This document shows positions 39,208-46,694 of a stretch of DNA of 64,000 bases, piece by piece. Position 1 is the stretch's first letter. Every line of letters begins with the position of its first letter. Under the pieces are notes generated by a model that was not told the origin of the DNA, made no database searches, and saw only the letters and a program-made list of their open reading frames with translations. Made by a program: the position numbers and the translations under genes. The DNA is from Streptomyces sp. NBC_00483 (GTDB lineage: Bacteria; Actinomycetota; Actinomycetes; Streptomycetales; Streptomycetaceae): positions 2,046,001-2,110,000 of the forward strand of contig NZ_CP107880.1 of assembly GCF_036013745.1 (NCBI RefSeq), given 5' to 3'.

Positions 39208-39858
39208 GTGCCGCTCACAGTTCTGCTCGTAGACGACGAACCGCTGGTCCGCGCGGGCCTGCGCGCGGTGCTCGAAGCGCAGCCGGACATCACGGTGGTG
39301 GGCGAGGCCGCGGACGGCGCGGCGGTCGTGCCCCTGGTCCGCGAGCTGCGACCCGACGTGGTCGCGATGGACGTCCGGATGCCGCTGCTCGACGGGATCG
39401 AGGCCACGCGCGCGGTGCTGCGCGGCGCGGAGCGGCCACCCAAGATCCTCGTGATCACCACGTTCGAGAACGACGAGTACGTGTACGGGGCGCTGCGCGC
39501 GGGCGCCGACGGCTTCCTCCTGAAGCGGGCACGCCCCGAGGAGATCGTGCACGCGGTGCGCCTCGTCGCGGCGGGTGAGTCGCTCCTGTTCCCGGCCGCG
39601 GTCCGCAAGTTGGCGGCGGAGTACGGGAGTTCGGTGGCCCGTGCGGCCCTGGAGCGCGCGGCGCTGACCGAACGCGAGGAGCAGGTGCTGCGGCTCATGG
39701 CGCGCGGCCTGTCGAACGCGGAGATCGCCACGGACCTGGTCGTCGGCACCGAGACGGTCAAGTCCCACGTGAGCGCGGTGCTGACGAAGCTGGGCGCGCG
39801 GGACCGGACGCAGGCCGTGATCGCGGCGTACGAGTCGGGGTTCGTGGCACCGAGTTGA
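39208..39858 (+). CDS. NarL/LuxR-family response regulator
   Basis: A 216-residue regulator: receiver domain with VLLVDDEPLVRAGL, phospho-acceptor Asp in VVAMDVRMP, and conserved Thr (VITTF) and Lys (FLLKRA); the LuxR HTH is LTEREEQVLRLMARGLSNAE followed by GTETVKSHVSAVLTKLGARD. The partner is the kinase directly upstream. Likely target: the divergent ABC exporter promoter in 37834-37941. Confidence 0.96.
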   Translation: MPLTVLLVDDEPLVRAGLRAVLEAQPDITVVGEAADGAAVVPLVRELRPDVVAMDVRMPLLDGIEATRAVLRGAERPPKILVITTFENDEYVYGALRAGADGFLLKRARPEEIVHAVRLVAAGESLLFPAAVRKLAAEYGSSVARAALERAALTEREEQVLRLMARGLSNAEIATDLVVGTETVKSHVSAVLTKLGARDRTQAVIAAYESGFVAPS

Positions 39859-39988
39859 GGCCCGACCTGCACCGTTCCGGGCGCGCGCGGCTGAGCAACG
39901 TACGTCACAGAGGTGCACCCGACTCTCGCCGGTATCGGTGGCTGCGGGTACCATCCGGCGAACACGCGCGACTGCGGGGAGGACGACG

Positions 39989-41146
39989 GTGGGGCGGCTG
40001 ACCGGCGGGGATCCCTCTCTGCTCAGGCGGATCAATTCCGCGGTGGTGCTGCACGCGCTGCGTTCCACAGATTTCGCGACGCTCACCGAGGTCACCCGCG
40101 TCACCGGTCTGTCGCGGCCCACCGTGGAGGGCGTCGTCGAAGGGCTCATCGTGGGCGGGCTCGTCGTGGAGACCACGGTCGAGGAGCCGGGCGCGCGGCG
40201 GCAGGGCCGGCCCGCGCGCAAGTTCCGCTTCCGGGCCGAGGCCGGGCATCTGCTCGGCCTGGAGATCGGCGCGCACCGGGTGACCGCGGTGCTCTCGGCG
40301 CTCGACGGCAGGGTGCTCGGTTCGGCGTCCAAGGAGGTCGAAGAGACCGCGTCGGTGGACGAGCGACTCGAAAAACTGCGCGGCACCGTCGCCGATCTGC
40401 TGCGCCGCGCGGGCGTGGCCCGTGGCTCGCTGTGGGCGGTCGGCGTCGGCAGCCCGGGGATCGTGCAGGCGGACGGGACGGTGCGGCTCGGCACCGCGCT
40501 GCCGGGCTGGACCGGGCTTCCGCTCGGCGAGCGGCTGCGGCGCTCCTTCAAGTGCCCGGTCCTCGTGGAGAACGACGCGAACGCGGCGGCCGTGGCCGAG
40601 CACTGGCAGGGCGCCGGGGCGGACACCGACGACATGGTGTTCGTCCTCGCGGGCCTCAGCCCCGGGGCCGGCGCCCTGATCGGCGGCCGCCTGCACCGTG
40701 GCTTCGGGGGCGCAGCCGGGGAGATCGGCGCGCTGCACCTGCTGGGCCGCGAGGTGCGGCCCGAGACGCTGCTGTCCACCACGGGCGAGCCGCTGCACCC
40801 GCTGGACGAGCTCGCCGTGGCGCATGTGTTCACGCTGGCGCGCGAGGGCGACGACCGGGCGTCCGCCGCGGTCGAGCGGTTCCTTCAGCGGCTCGTGCAC
40901 GATGTCGCGGCGCTGGTGCTCGCGCTCGATCCGGAACTGGTCGTCGTGGGCGGCTGGGCCGCGGGGCTCGACGGCGTGCTCGAACCGCTGCGGCGGGAGC
41001 TCGAGCGCTACTGTCTGCGGCCCCCGCGGGTGGCGTTGTCGACGCTGGGCGAGGCGGCGGTGGCCACGGGGGCGTTGCGGCTCGCGCTCGACCACGTGGA
41101 AGAGGAACTCTTCGCTACGGAGAGCACGGTTACGGCCCGCCGGTAG
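39989..41146 (+). CDS. ROK-family transcriptional regulator
   Basis: A 385-residue NagC/XylR-type protein: N-terminal MarR-like HTH (LRRINSAVVLHALRSTDFAT, LTEVTRVTGLSRPTVEGVVE) and a sugar-kinase-like C-domain (GLEIGAHRVTAVL, VGVGSPGIVQADG, VENDANAAAVAEHW). The usual zinc-cysteine cluster and the GHxxxxxxG of active kinases are not evident, so it is probably a regulator only. The start at GTG 39989 has GGGGAGG six bases upstream; the longer in-frame GTG at 39938 does not. Confidence 0.92.
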   Translation: MGRLTGGDPSLLRRINSAVVLHALRSTDFATLTEVTRVTGLSRPTVEGVVEGLIVGGLVVETTVEEPGARRQGRPARKFRFRAEAGHLLGLEIGAHRVTAVLSALDGRVLGSASKEVEETASVDERLEKLRGTVADLLRRAGVARGSLWAVGVGSPGIVQADGTVRLGTALPGWTGLPLGERLRRSFKCPVLVENDANAAAVAEHWQGAGADTDDMVFVLAGLSPGAGALIGGRLHRGFGGAAGEIGALHLLGREVRPETLLSTTGEPLHPLDELAVAHVFTLAREGDDRASAAVERFLQRLVHDVAALVLALDPELVVVGGWAAGLDGVLEPLRRELERYCLRPPRVALSTLGEAAVATGALRLALDHVEEELFATESTVTARR

Positions 41147-41179
41147 GCACCGGCGGGCGGCGTACCGCAGCCCGCATCT

Positions 41180-41275
41180 TTACGAAGTCCGAGCCTTACG
41201 AAGCTCGAGCCCTACGAAGCCCGACCCTTACGAAGCCCGAGCCCTACGAAGCCCGCCTCTTACGAAGCCCGCGTC
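41180..41275. repeat. six-copy 16-bp tandem repeat
   Basis: The word TTACGAAG/CTACGAAG recurs at 41180, 41196, 41212, 41228, 41244 and 41260, period exactly 16 bases, with CCCGAGCC-like spacers. It fills the gap between the convergent ROK and GntR genes; the last copy supplies the GntR stop codon and its final residues. Confidence 0.93.
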
Positions 41276-42021
41276 TGCGGAGCGTGGTGGATCTCCACGC
41301 CCGCCGTGTCACCGAAGGTGAGCCGGCAGGTGTCCGCGCGGTAGGTCGCCACCGAAACGGCGGCGGTCGTGCCGCGGCTGAAGTAGCGGGTCGTGACGAC
41401 GAGGACCGGGGCGCCGGGCAGCCGGTCGAGTTCCTTCGCGTCGTCGGCGCGCGCCGAGCCCAGCTCGACCGCGCGGTCCTCCCCGTCGAGCCCGAGGCGC
41501 TGCAGCTCCCGCACGACCGCACGCGCGCGTGCGGCGCCGGACGCGGCGTCGATGGCCGTCAGGTCGGGGGCCGAGCCCACGGGAACGTACAGCAGCTCGG
41601 CGGCGACCGGCTGGCCGTGCGAGACCCGCGTGCGGCGCAGGACGTGCACCTCGGTGTCCTGCGCGGCCTCCAGAGCTGCGGCGACGGCGCCCGGCGGAAC
41701 CTCGAACGTGGAGTCGACGGCCTGCCACGCGTCCGCGCTGCCACCGGGCCAGTCCCGGTCGTTCGACGCGACGGCGACGCCCATGCGGGGCGGCGCGACC
41801 GTGGTGCCGACGCCGCGGCGGCGCTGCAGCCGGCCTTCCAGCTCCAGCTGCTCCAGGGCCTGGCGGAGTGTGGCGCGGGCGACGCCGAAGCGGGCCGCGA
41901 GGTCCCGCTCGTTCGGCAGGATCTCGCCCACCGCGAACTCGGAGTCGAGCGCATCGGTCAGCACGGTCTTCAGGTGCCAGTACTTCGGCTCCGGAGCCGC
42001 TTCCAACTGCGTGGTCCCCAC
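41260..42021 (-). CDS. GntR/HutC-family regulator with UTRA domain
   Basis: A 253-residue regulator: winged HTH (VLTDALDSEFAVGEILPNER, DLAARFGVARATLRQALEQL, LQRRRGVGTTVAPP) and a UTRA ligand domain (AELLYVPVGSAPDLTAIDAA, LVVTTRYFSRGTTAAVSVATY). It resembles DasR-type regulators that sense phosphorylated aminosugars, though the ligand is not deducible. GTG 42021 has GAGG upstream. A DasR-like site lies 100 bases ahead of it, so autoregulation is likely. Its end lies in the 16-bp tandem repeat. Confidence 0.92.
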   Translation of the reverse strand: MGTTQLEAAPEPKYWHLKTVLTDALDSEFAVGEILPNERDLAARFGVARATLRQALEQLELEGRLQRRRGVGTTVAPPRMGVAVASNDRDWPGGSADAWQAVDSTFEVPPGAVAAALEAAQDTEVHVLRRTRVSHGQPVAAELLYVPVGSAPDLTAIDAASGAARARAVVRELQRLGLDGEDRAVELGSARADDAKELDRLPGAPVLVVTTRYFSRGTTAAVSVATYRADTCRLTFGDTAGVEIHHAPQTRAS

Positions 42022-42120
42022 CCTGTCCTCCGCAACAGCCGCGCCCTGGCAGGTTTTTATCGCCCTTGTTTATTAAAGGTTCCTGCCTTATCCCTGCGAG
42101 CGTAGGACTGCTCTCGGAAC

Positions 42121-42134
42121 TTGGTCAATACCAA
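42121..42134. promoter_or_regulatory. TTGGTCAATACCAA, DasR-like operator
   Basis: Perfect five-base arms TTGGT/ACCAA around CAAT, similar to the TGGTCTAGACCA site of DasR-type GntR/HutC regulators, 100 bases upstream of the GntR gene. Likely its own binding site. Confidence 0.6.
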
Positions 42135-42187
42135 TCGGCCTCCGGTTCTCACAGGGCGGAACGCGGCGCACACAAGGCGGAACGCGG

Positions 42188-42224
42188 AAGGCCCGCCCCC
42201 GTTTGCGTAACGGGAGCGGGCCTT
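42188..42224 (-). terminator. strong hairpin terminator after the sigma factor gene
   Basis: AAGGCCCGC-C-CCCGTT pairs with AACGGG-A-GCGGGCCTT (9+6 bp, one mismatch) around a five-base loop, 22 bases after the sigma factor stop on the minus strand. Confidence 0.85.
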
Positions 42225-42246
42225 GACCAGGTGTGCGGAGCGGCGG

Positions 42247-43128
42247 CTAGCCGAGCGCCGCGAGCTTGTCCGGGTTGCGCACGATGTAGATCTGCTGGAT
42301 CCGGCCTTCGCCCAGGCCGAGTTGGAGGACGGCGTCCGGCTTGCCGTTCACGGTGACGAGCACGCCGAGCGTTCCGTTGAACTCCACGAGGTGCAGCTCG
42401 AAGCCCTCCGCACCGCCCTGCCGCACGGCGCCCTGCACGAACCGGCCCACCTTGTCGGCGCTCTCGATGACCCGCAGCGGCGCCCTGGCCTTGCCGCCGC
42501 TGTCGCCCACGAGCTGGGCGTCCGGGGCGAGCATGGCCATCAGCCCGTCGAGGTCGCCCTCGGTGGCGGCGGCCAGGAAGCGCTCGGTGAGGTCGCGCTG
42601 CTGGACCGGGTCGACGTCGAAGCGGGGCCGGCGCTCGTCCACGTGCTTACGCGCGCGTGCCGCGAGTTGCCGCACGGCGGCCTCGCCGCGCTCCAGCGTG
42701 CCGGCGATCTCCGCGTAGGACAGACCGAAGGCCTCCCGCAGCACGAACACCGCGCGCTCCAGCGGCGAGAGTGACTCCAGGACGACGAGCACCGCGAGCG
42801 ACACGGAGTCGGCGAGCACGGCCTGCTCGGCGGTGTCGGGCACCGTGGGCCCGAAGTCGGTGACGAGCGGCTCGGGCAGCCACGGCCCCACGTAGGACTC
42901 GCGGCGCGACTGGGCCTGTCGCAGCCGGTCGATGGCGAGCCGGGTGGTGATGCGCACCAAGTAGGCGCGCGGTTCGCGGACGTCGGCCCGGTCCGCGCGG
43001 GACCAGCGCAGCCAGGCGTCCTGTACGACGTCCTCCGCGTCGGCGACCCGGCCCAGCATGCGGTAGGCCACGCCCATGAGGACTGGGCGGTGCTCTTCGA
43101 AGTCATCGATCTCTGTGTCGGTGGCCAC
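42247..43128 (-). CDS. ECF41-family RNA polymerase sigma factor with SnoaL-like C-domain
   Basis: A 293-residue extracytoplasmic-function sigma factor. Region 2 is VLMGVAYRMLGRVADAEDVV, region 4 SLSPLERAVFVLREAFGLSY, followed by a SnoaL-like extension. The ECF41 hallmarks are present: WLPEPL in the linker, a DSGGK variant of DGGGK, and NPDKL near the C-terminus. In ECF41 the extension itself controls activity, so no anti-sigma factor is needed. The start was set at GTG 43128. It diverges from an alpha/beta hydrolase gene, a possible target; the usual ECF41 partner genes (carboxymuconolactone decarboxylase and similar) are not adjacent. Confidence 0.93.
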   Translation of the reverse strand: MATDTEIDDFEEHRPVLMGVAYRMLGRVADAEDVVQDAWLRWSRADRADVREPRAYLVRITTRLAIDRLRQAQSRRESYVGPWLPEPLVTDFGPTVPDTAEQAVLADSVSLAVLVVLESLSPLERAVFVLREAFGLSYAEIAGTLERGEAAVRQLAARARKHVDERRPRFDVDPVQQRDLTERFLAAATEGDLDGLMAMLAPDAQLVGDSGGKARAPLRVIESADKVGRFVQGAVRQGGAEGFELHLVEFNGTLGVLVTVNGKPDAVLQLGLGEGRIQQIYIVRNPDKLAALG

Positions 43129-43286
43129 CCGTCCATCCCATAGGACGCTTCGGGCGCTGTCCAGCGGGCGCCCCGCCACTTCGGTTGGGCTGTGCCACTT
43201 GAACTGCGGGCTACTGACCGGTAATTGTTGCTGACAAGGAGTCTAGGGAGACCGTCGCGGCGCGGCGGGGACAGGGAGCGAGCGAC

Positions 43287-44117
43287 ATGGTGACAGAGGC
43301 GTCCTTCAGCATCGAGAGCGCCGGAGGGACCCACACCGTGCGCCTCGCGTACGAACGCACGGGCACCGGTGAGCCGCTGCTTCTGCTGCACGGGATCGGG
43401 CACCACTGGGAGGCCTGGCAGCCGGTGCTGCCGATCCTCGCGGCGGAGCGGGACGTGATCGCGGTGGATCTGCCGGGATTCGGGAGGTCGCCCGCGCTGC
43501 CGGCCGGGCTCGCGTACGACCTGGCGGGCGTGGTCCCCGTCCTCGACGCGTTCTGCCGCCACATAGGGGTCGAGCGGCCGCATGTGGCGGGGAACTCGCT
43601 GGGCGGGCTGCTCGCCCTCGACCTCGGCCGGGAGAAGCTCGTACGGTCCGTCACGGCGCTCTCCCCCGCCGGGTTCTGGACCGGGGCCGAGCGGCGCTAC
43701 GCGTTCGGGACGCTGCTCGCGATGCGGGCGGGCGCGCGGGCCATGCCGGTGCCGGTGATCGAGCGGCTCTCCCGCTCCGCGGCGGGGCGCGCGGCGCTCA
43801 CCAGCACCATCTACGCGCGGCCCGGCCGCCGTTCACCCGAGGCGGTCGTCGCGGAGACGCTGGCCCTGCGGGAGGCCACCGGGTTCCGGGAGACCCTGGA
43901 GGCCGGTCGTGCGGTGCTGTTCCAGGACGACATCCAGGAGCTGCCGGTCACGATCGCGTGGGGCACCAGCGACCGCATCCTCGTGCGCCGCCAGGGCATC
44001 CGCGCCAAGCACGTCATCCCGCAGGCCCGCCTGATCAAGCTTCCCGGCTGCGGGCACGTCCCGATGAACGACGACCCGGCGCTCGTCTCGCGGGTGATCC
44101 TCGACGGGAGCCGGTGA
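43287..44117 (+). CDS. alpha/beta hydrolase
   Basis: Serine hydrolase of 276 residues. LLLLHGIGHHWEAWQPVLP is the oxyanion-hole region, GNSLGG holds the nucleophile serine, GTSDRIL the acid and GCGHVPM the histidine. Likely an esterase or C-C hydrolase; the substrate is unknown. It diverges from the ECF41 sigma factor gene. Its last 285 bases lie antisense to the extended 3' end of the DMT permease gene. Confidence 0.92.
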   Translation: MVTEASFSIESAGGTHTVRLAYERTGTGEPLLLLHGIGHHWEAWQPVLPILAAERDVIAVDLPGFGRSPALPAGLAYDLAGVVPVLDAFCRHIGVERPHVAGNSLGGLLALDLGREKLVRSVTALSPAGFWTGAERRYAFGTLLAMRAGARAMPVPVIERLSRSAAGRAALTSTIYARPGRRSPEAVVAETLALREATGFRETLEAGRAVLFQDDIQELPVTIAWGTSDRILVRRQGIRAKHVIPQARLIKLPGCGHVPMNDDPALVSRVILDGSR

Positions 44118-45014
44118 GGCGGCAGCCGCTGACGTACGGGACAGCCGGCCGAACACACCCGAGCCCAGAGCGACACCGGCGGCGACGAGCACGCTGCCCG
44201 CGCCCTGGGCGACGCCGTACGTCCCGGAGCCGACCAGCGGCGCGGTGCAGGCCGCCGCGACGGGGATGAGCCCCGAGAACAGCGTGGCCCGCTCGGCGCC
44301 GATCCGCTGCATACCCATGTACCAGCACACGAAGCCGACGACCGTGACGACCACGGCCTGCCAGGCCAGGGCGGCGAACTCGGCGCCGTCCGGCCTGCGC
44401 AGCCAGGAACCGCCGTCCACGACGATCCCCACGACGGCGGCCTCCAGTGCGGCGATTCCGCACACCGTGCAGGCCAGCAGCCGGGGGCCGAGCGGGCGCA
44501 GCACCGGCACGGCGAGCACCGCGAAGCCGACCTCGCCCGCGAGGGCGCATACGGAGAAGGCGATTCCGGCGACGTCCGTACGCCCCCATCCCTGGACCGT
44601 CAGGGCCCCGGCCGCCACGAGCAACGCCCCGTACAGCACGGCCCGTTGTGGCTGTGCCCTGCTCAACAGAGGCATCAGTACGGCGACCACGACGGGCGCG
44701 CATCCTACGAAGACGCCGGGTACCGCGGGTTCGGCGGAGCGTTCCGCGGCGAGGACCGCGAGGTTGAAGCCGACCATGCCGACGGCGGCGAGCAGCGCGA
44801 GCCGGCCCCACTGGCGCGGCGTGAGCCGCCGCAGCGGGCGCAGGCCGCCCTTCCCGAGCAGCGGCAGGAGCAGCAGGCACGCGACGGCGTAGCGGATGAA
44901 CTGGCCGCCTGCGTACGGGTAGTGGCCCAGGACGCTGTTGGCGGTGAAGGAGCCGCCCACGAGGACGCAGGCGAGGGTGGCGAGCAGGGAGCCTCGGAGT
45001 GAAGTGGCGTTCAT
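43833..45014 (-). CDS. EamA/DMT-superfamily permease with long C-terminal extension
   Basis: A drug/metabolite transporter with ten membrane helices in the first 300 residues (it opens SLLATLACVLVGGSFTANSV, and the second EamA repeat starts VLYGALLVAAGALTVQG). The expected end is around residue 298 (GVFGRLSRTS), but the frame continues to 393 residues, and the last 95, charged and hydrophilic, are antisense to the hydrolase gene. Either the stop has been lost or the tail is translated. It diverges from the MocR gene, which probably controls it. Confidence 0.85.
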   Translation of the reverse strand: MNATSLRGSLLATLACVLVGGSFTANSVLGHYPYAGGQFIRYAVACLLLLPLLGKGGLRPLRRLTPRQWGRLALLAAVGMVGFNLAVLAAERSAEPAVPGVFVGCAPVVVAVLMPLLSRAQPQRAVLYGALLVAAGALTVQGWGRTDVAGIAFSVCALAGEVGFAVLAVPVLRPLGPRLLACTVCGIAALEAAVVGIVVDGGSWLRRPDGAEFAALAWQAVVVTVVGFVCWYMGMQRIGAERATLFSGLIPVAAACTAPLVGSGTYGVAQGAGSVLVAAGVALGSGVFGRLSRTSAAAASPAPVEDHPRDERRVVVHRDVPAAGKLDQAGLRDDVLGADALAAHEDAVAGAPRDRDRQLLDVVLEQHRTTGLQGLPEPGGLPQGQRLRDDRLG

Positions 45015-45082
45015 GAAGGCGACGTTAGGGACGGTGGGTGGTCCGTCACGAGGTCCATTCGCGCGGCCGTATCGGGGACCAA

Positions 45083-45101
45083 TCACGGACCGGTCACGGA
45101 C
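45083..45101. promoter_or_regulatory. TCACGGAC direct repeats in the MocR/DMT divergent region
   Basis: TCACGGAC occurs at 45083-45090 and 45094-45101, one helical turn apart, with an inverted-type GTCCGTCA nearby at 45041. Directly repeated half-sites spaced by one turn are usual for MocR regulators. Confidence 0.5.
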
Positions 45102-45129
45102 ACCCGGGAGGCCACCGTAGGGTCCCGGT

Positions 45130-46569
45130 ATGACACAGCCGCCCGTCCCTGGAAGCCGCGAATCACCCACCCCCGCCTGGGAGTTGCTGCTGCCTGCGTC
45201 GTCCGCCCCGGCACGCGCGCGTGGTCGCGCCTTGCAGTCCACGCTGCGGGACGCGGTGCGTTCGGGGCGGCTCGCACCCGACACCCGGTTGCCGTCGAGC
45301 CGGGACCTGGCCCGGGACCTCGGGGTGTCGCGGGGCCTGGTCACGGAGGCGTACGAGCAGTTGACCGCCGAGGGGTATCTGCGCGCCGGGCGGGGTGCAG
45401 GGACATGGGTGGGTGAGGCGGCGCGGGCGGCCGCGCCGGGCGCGAGCGACCTGGCGCCACGCCCTTCGACCGGCGCCCGGGCCGACTTCGTCGCGGGAAC
45501 CCCTGACCTGTCGCTGTTCCCGCGCGCGGCGTGGTCGGCGGCGCAGCGCGCGGTGCTCCTCGACCTTCCGCACCACACCCTCGGCTACCCGGACCCGCGC
45601 GGCCTCCCCCGCCTGCGTACGGCCCTCGCCGAGCTGCTCGTCCGGCGGCGCGGCGTGGTGGCGGACCCGGAGCGGATCATCGTGTGTTCCGGGGTGACGC
45701 AGGCGGTGACGCTGCTCGGCATCGTGCTCCGCGCGCGGGGGCAGCACGCCATCGGTGTGGAGAACCCAGGCAGCCCGCAGTTCGAGGACCTGTTCGCGAC
45801 GGTGGGCTCGCGGGCGGTGCGCCTTCCGATGGACGAGGAGGGGCTCGCCATGGGTCCTCTGCGGGAGTCCGGGGTCCGCACGGTGATCACCACTCCGTCG
45901 CACCACTTCCCGTCGGGCATCGCGTACTCGGCGCCCCGCAGGACCCAACTCCTCTCCTGGGCCAGGCGGGTGGGCGGCCTGATCGTGGAGGACGACTACG
46001 ACGGGGACTTCCGCTACGACCGCGCACCCGTGGGCGCGCTGCAAGGGCTCGACCCCGAGCACGTCGCGTACACCGGGTCGGTGAGCAAGTCGCTTGCGCC
46101 GGGGCTGCGGCTCGGCTGGCTGATCGTGCCGGACGCGCTGACCGACGACGTCGTCGCGCGCAAGCGCTACATGGACCTCGGTAATCCGGCCCTCGACCAG
46201 GCGGTGCTCGCCCGCTTCGTCGAGCGCGGCGATTACGACCGCCACCTGCGCCGCTGCCAACGCGCGTACAAGGAACGCCGCGACGCCCTGGTGGCGGCAC
46301 TGCACGAGCACCTGCCCGGCACCGAGGTCTCCGGCATCGCGGCGGGCCTGCACGCCATCGCCACGCTCCCCGACCGCTTCGGCCCGCACCAGGAACTCCT
46401 GGACCTCTTCTCGACCGCCGGGGTGTCCGTCCGCCCGCTCGGCCACTACGGCGGCGGCGCGGACGGCGGCCTGTCCCTGGTGATCGGCTACGCGCATCTG
46501 TCCCCGGCCCGCATCACCGAAGGGGTACGCCTCATGGCACAGGCCGCCCTGCGCGCCAGGTTCCCTTGA
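45130..46569 (+). CDS. MocR-family regulator (GntR HTH fused to aminotransferase)
   Basis: A 479-residue PLP-dependent regulator. The GntR HTH spans residues 35-95 (LQSTLRDAVRSGRLAPDTRL, DLARDLGVSRGLVTEAYEQL), a Pro/Ala linker follows, then a fold-type I aminotransferase domain (TLGYPDPRGLPRLRTALAEL, IVEDDYDGDFRYDR, and SVSKSLAPGLRLGW with the PLP lysine). Family members such as GabR and PdxR regulate amino-acid or vitamin B6 genes. It diverges from the DMT permease, its likely target. Confidence 0.95.
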   Translation: MTQPPVPGSRESPTPAWELLLPASSAPARARGRALQSTLRDAVRSGRLAPDTRLPSSRDLARDLGVSRGLVTEAYEQLTAEGYLRAGRGAGTWVGEAARAAAPGASDLAPRPSTGARADFVAGTPDLSLFPRAAWSAAQRAVLLDLPHHTLGYPDPRGLPRLRTALAELLVRRRGVVADPERIIVCSGVTQAVTLLGIVLRARGQHAIGVENPGSPQFEDLFATVGSRAVRLPMDEEGLAMGPLRESGVRTVITTPSHHFPSGIAYSAPRRTQLLSWARRVGGLIVEDDYDGDFRYDRAPVGALQGLDPEHVAYTGSVSKSLAPGLRLGWLIVPDALTDDVVARKRYMDLGNPALDQAVLARFVERGDYDRHLRRCQRAYKERRDALVAALHEHLPGTEVSGIAAGLHAIATLPDRFGPHQELLDLFSTAGVSVRPLGHYGGGADGGLSLVIGYAHLSPARITEGVRLMAQAALRARFP

Positions 46570-46694
46570 TGGTGGGGGCAGTTGTTCACTGGGGGTTCGC
46601 GTGTGCGCCGTGGCACGGCAGTAAGAGTGGCAGCGCGGCGCCGCGCGCAGGCCATGGCACCGCACTGTCGTCGAGACCGTCACTGGAGGCGTCC

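Noticed and set aside
36910..40833. A 1307-codon open frame on the minus strand
   Set aside because: Only its last 307 codons (ABC ATPase from 37833) show protein motifs; the rest is antisense to the kinase, response regulator and ROK genes and is a by-product of high GC content.
41180..41275. CRISPR array
   Set aside because: The units are 16 bp with no variable spacers and no cas genes are nearby; it is a simple tandem repeat.
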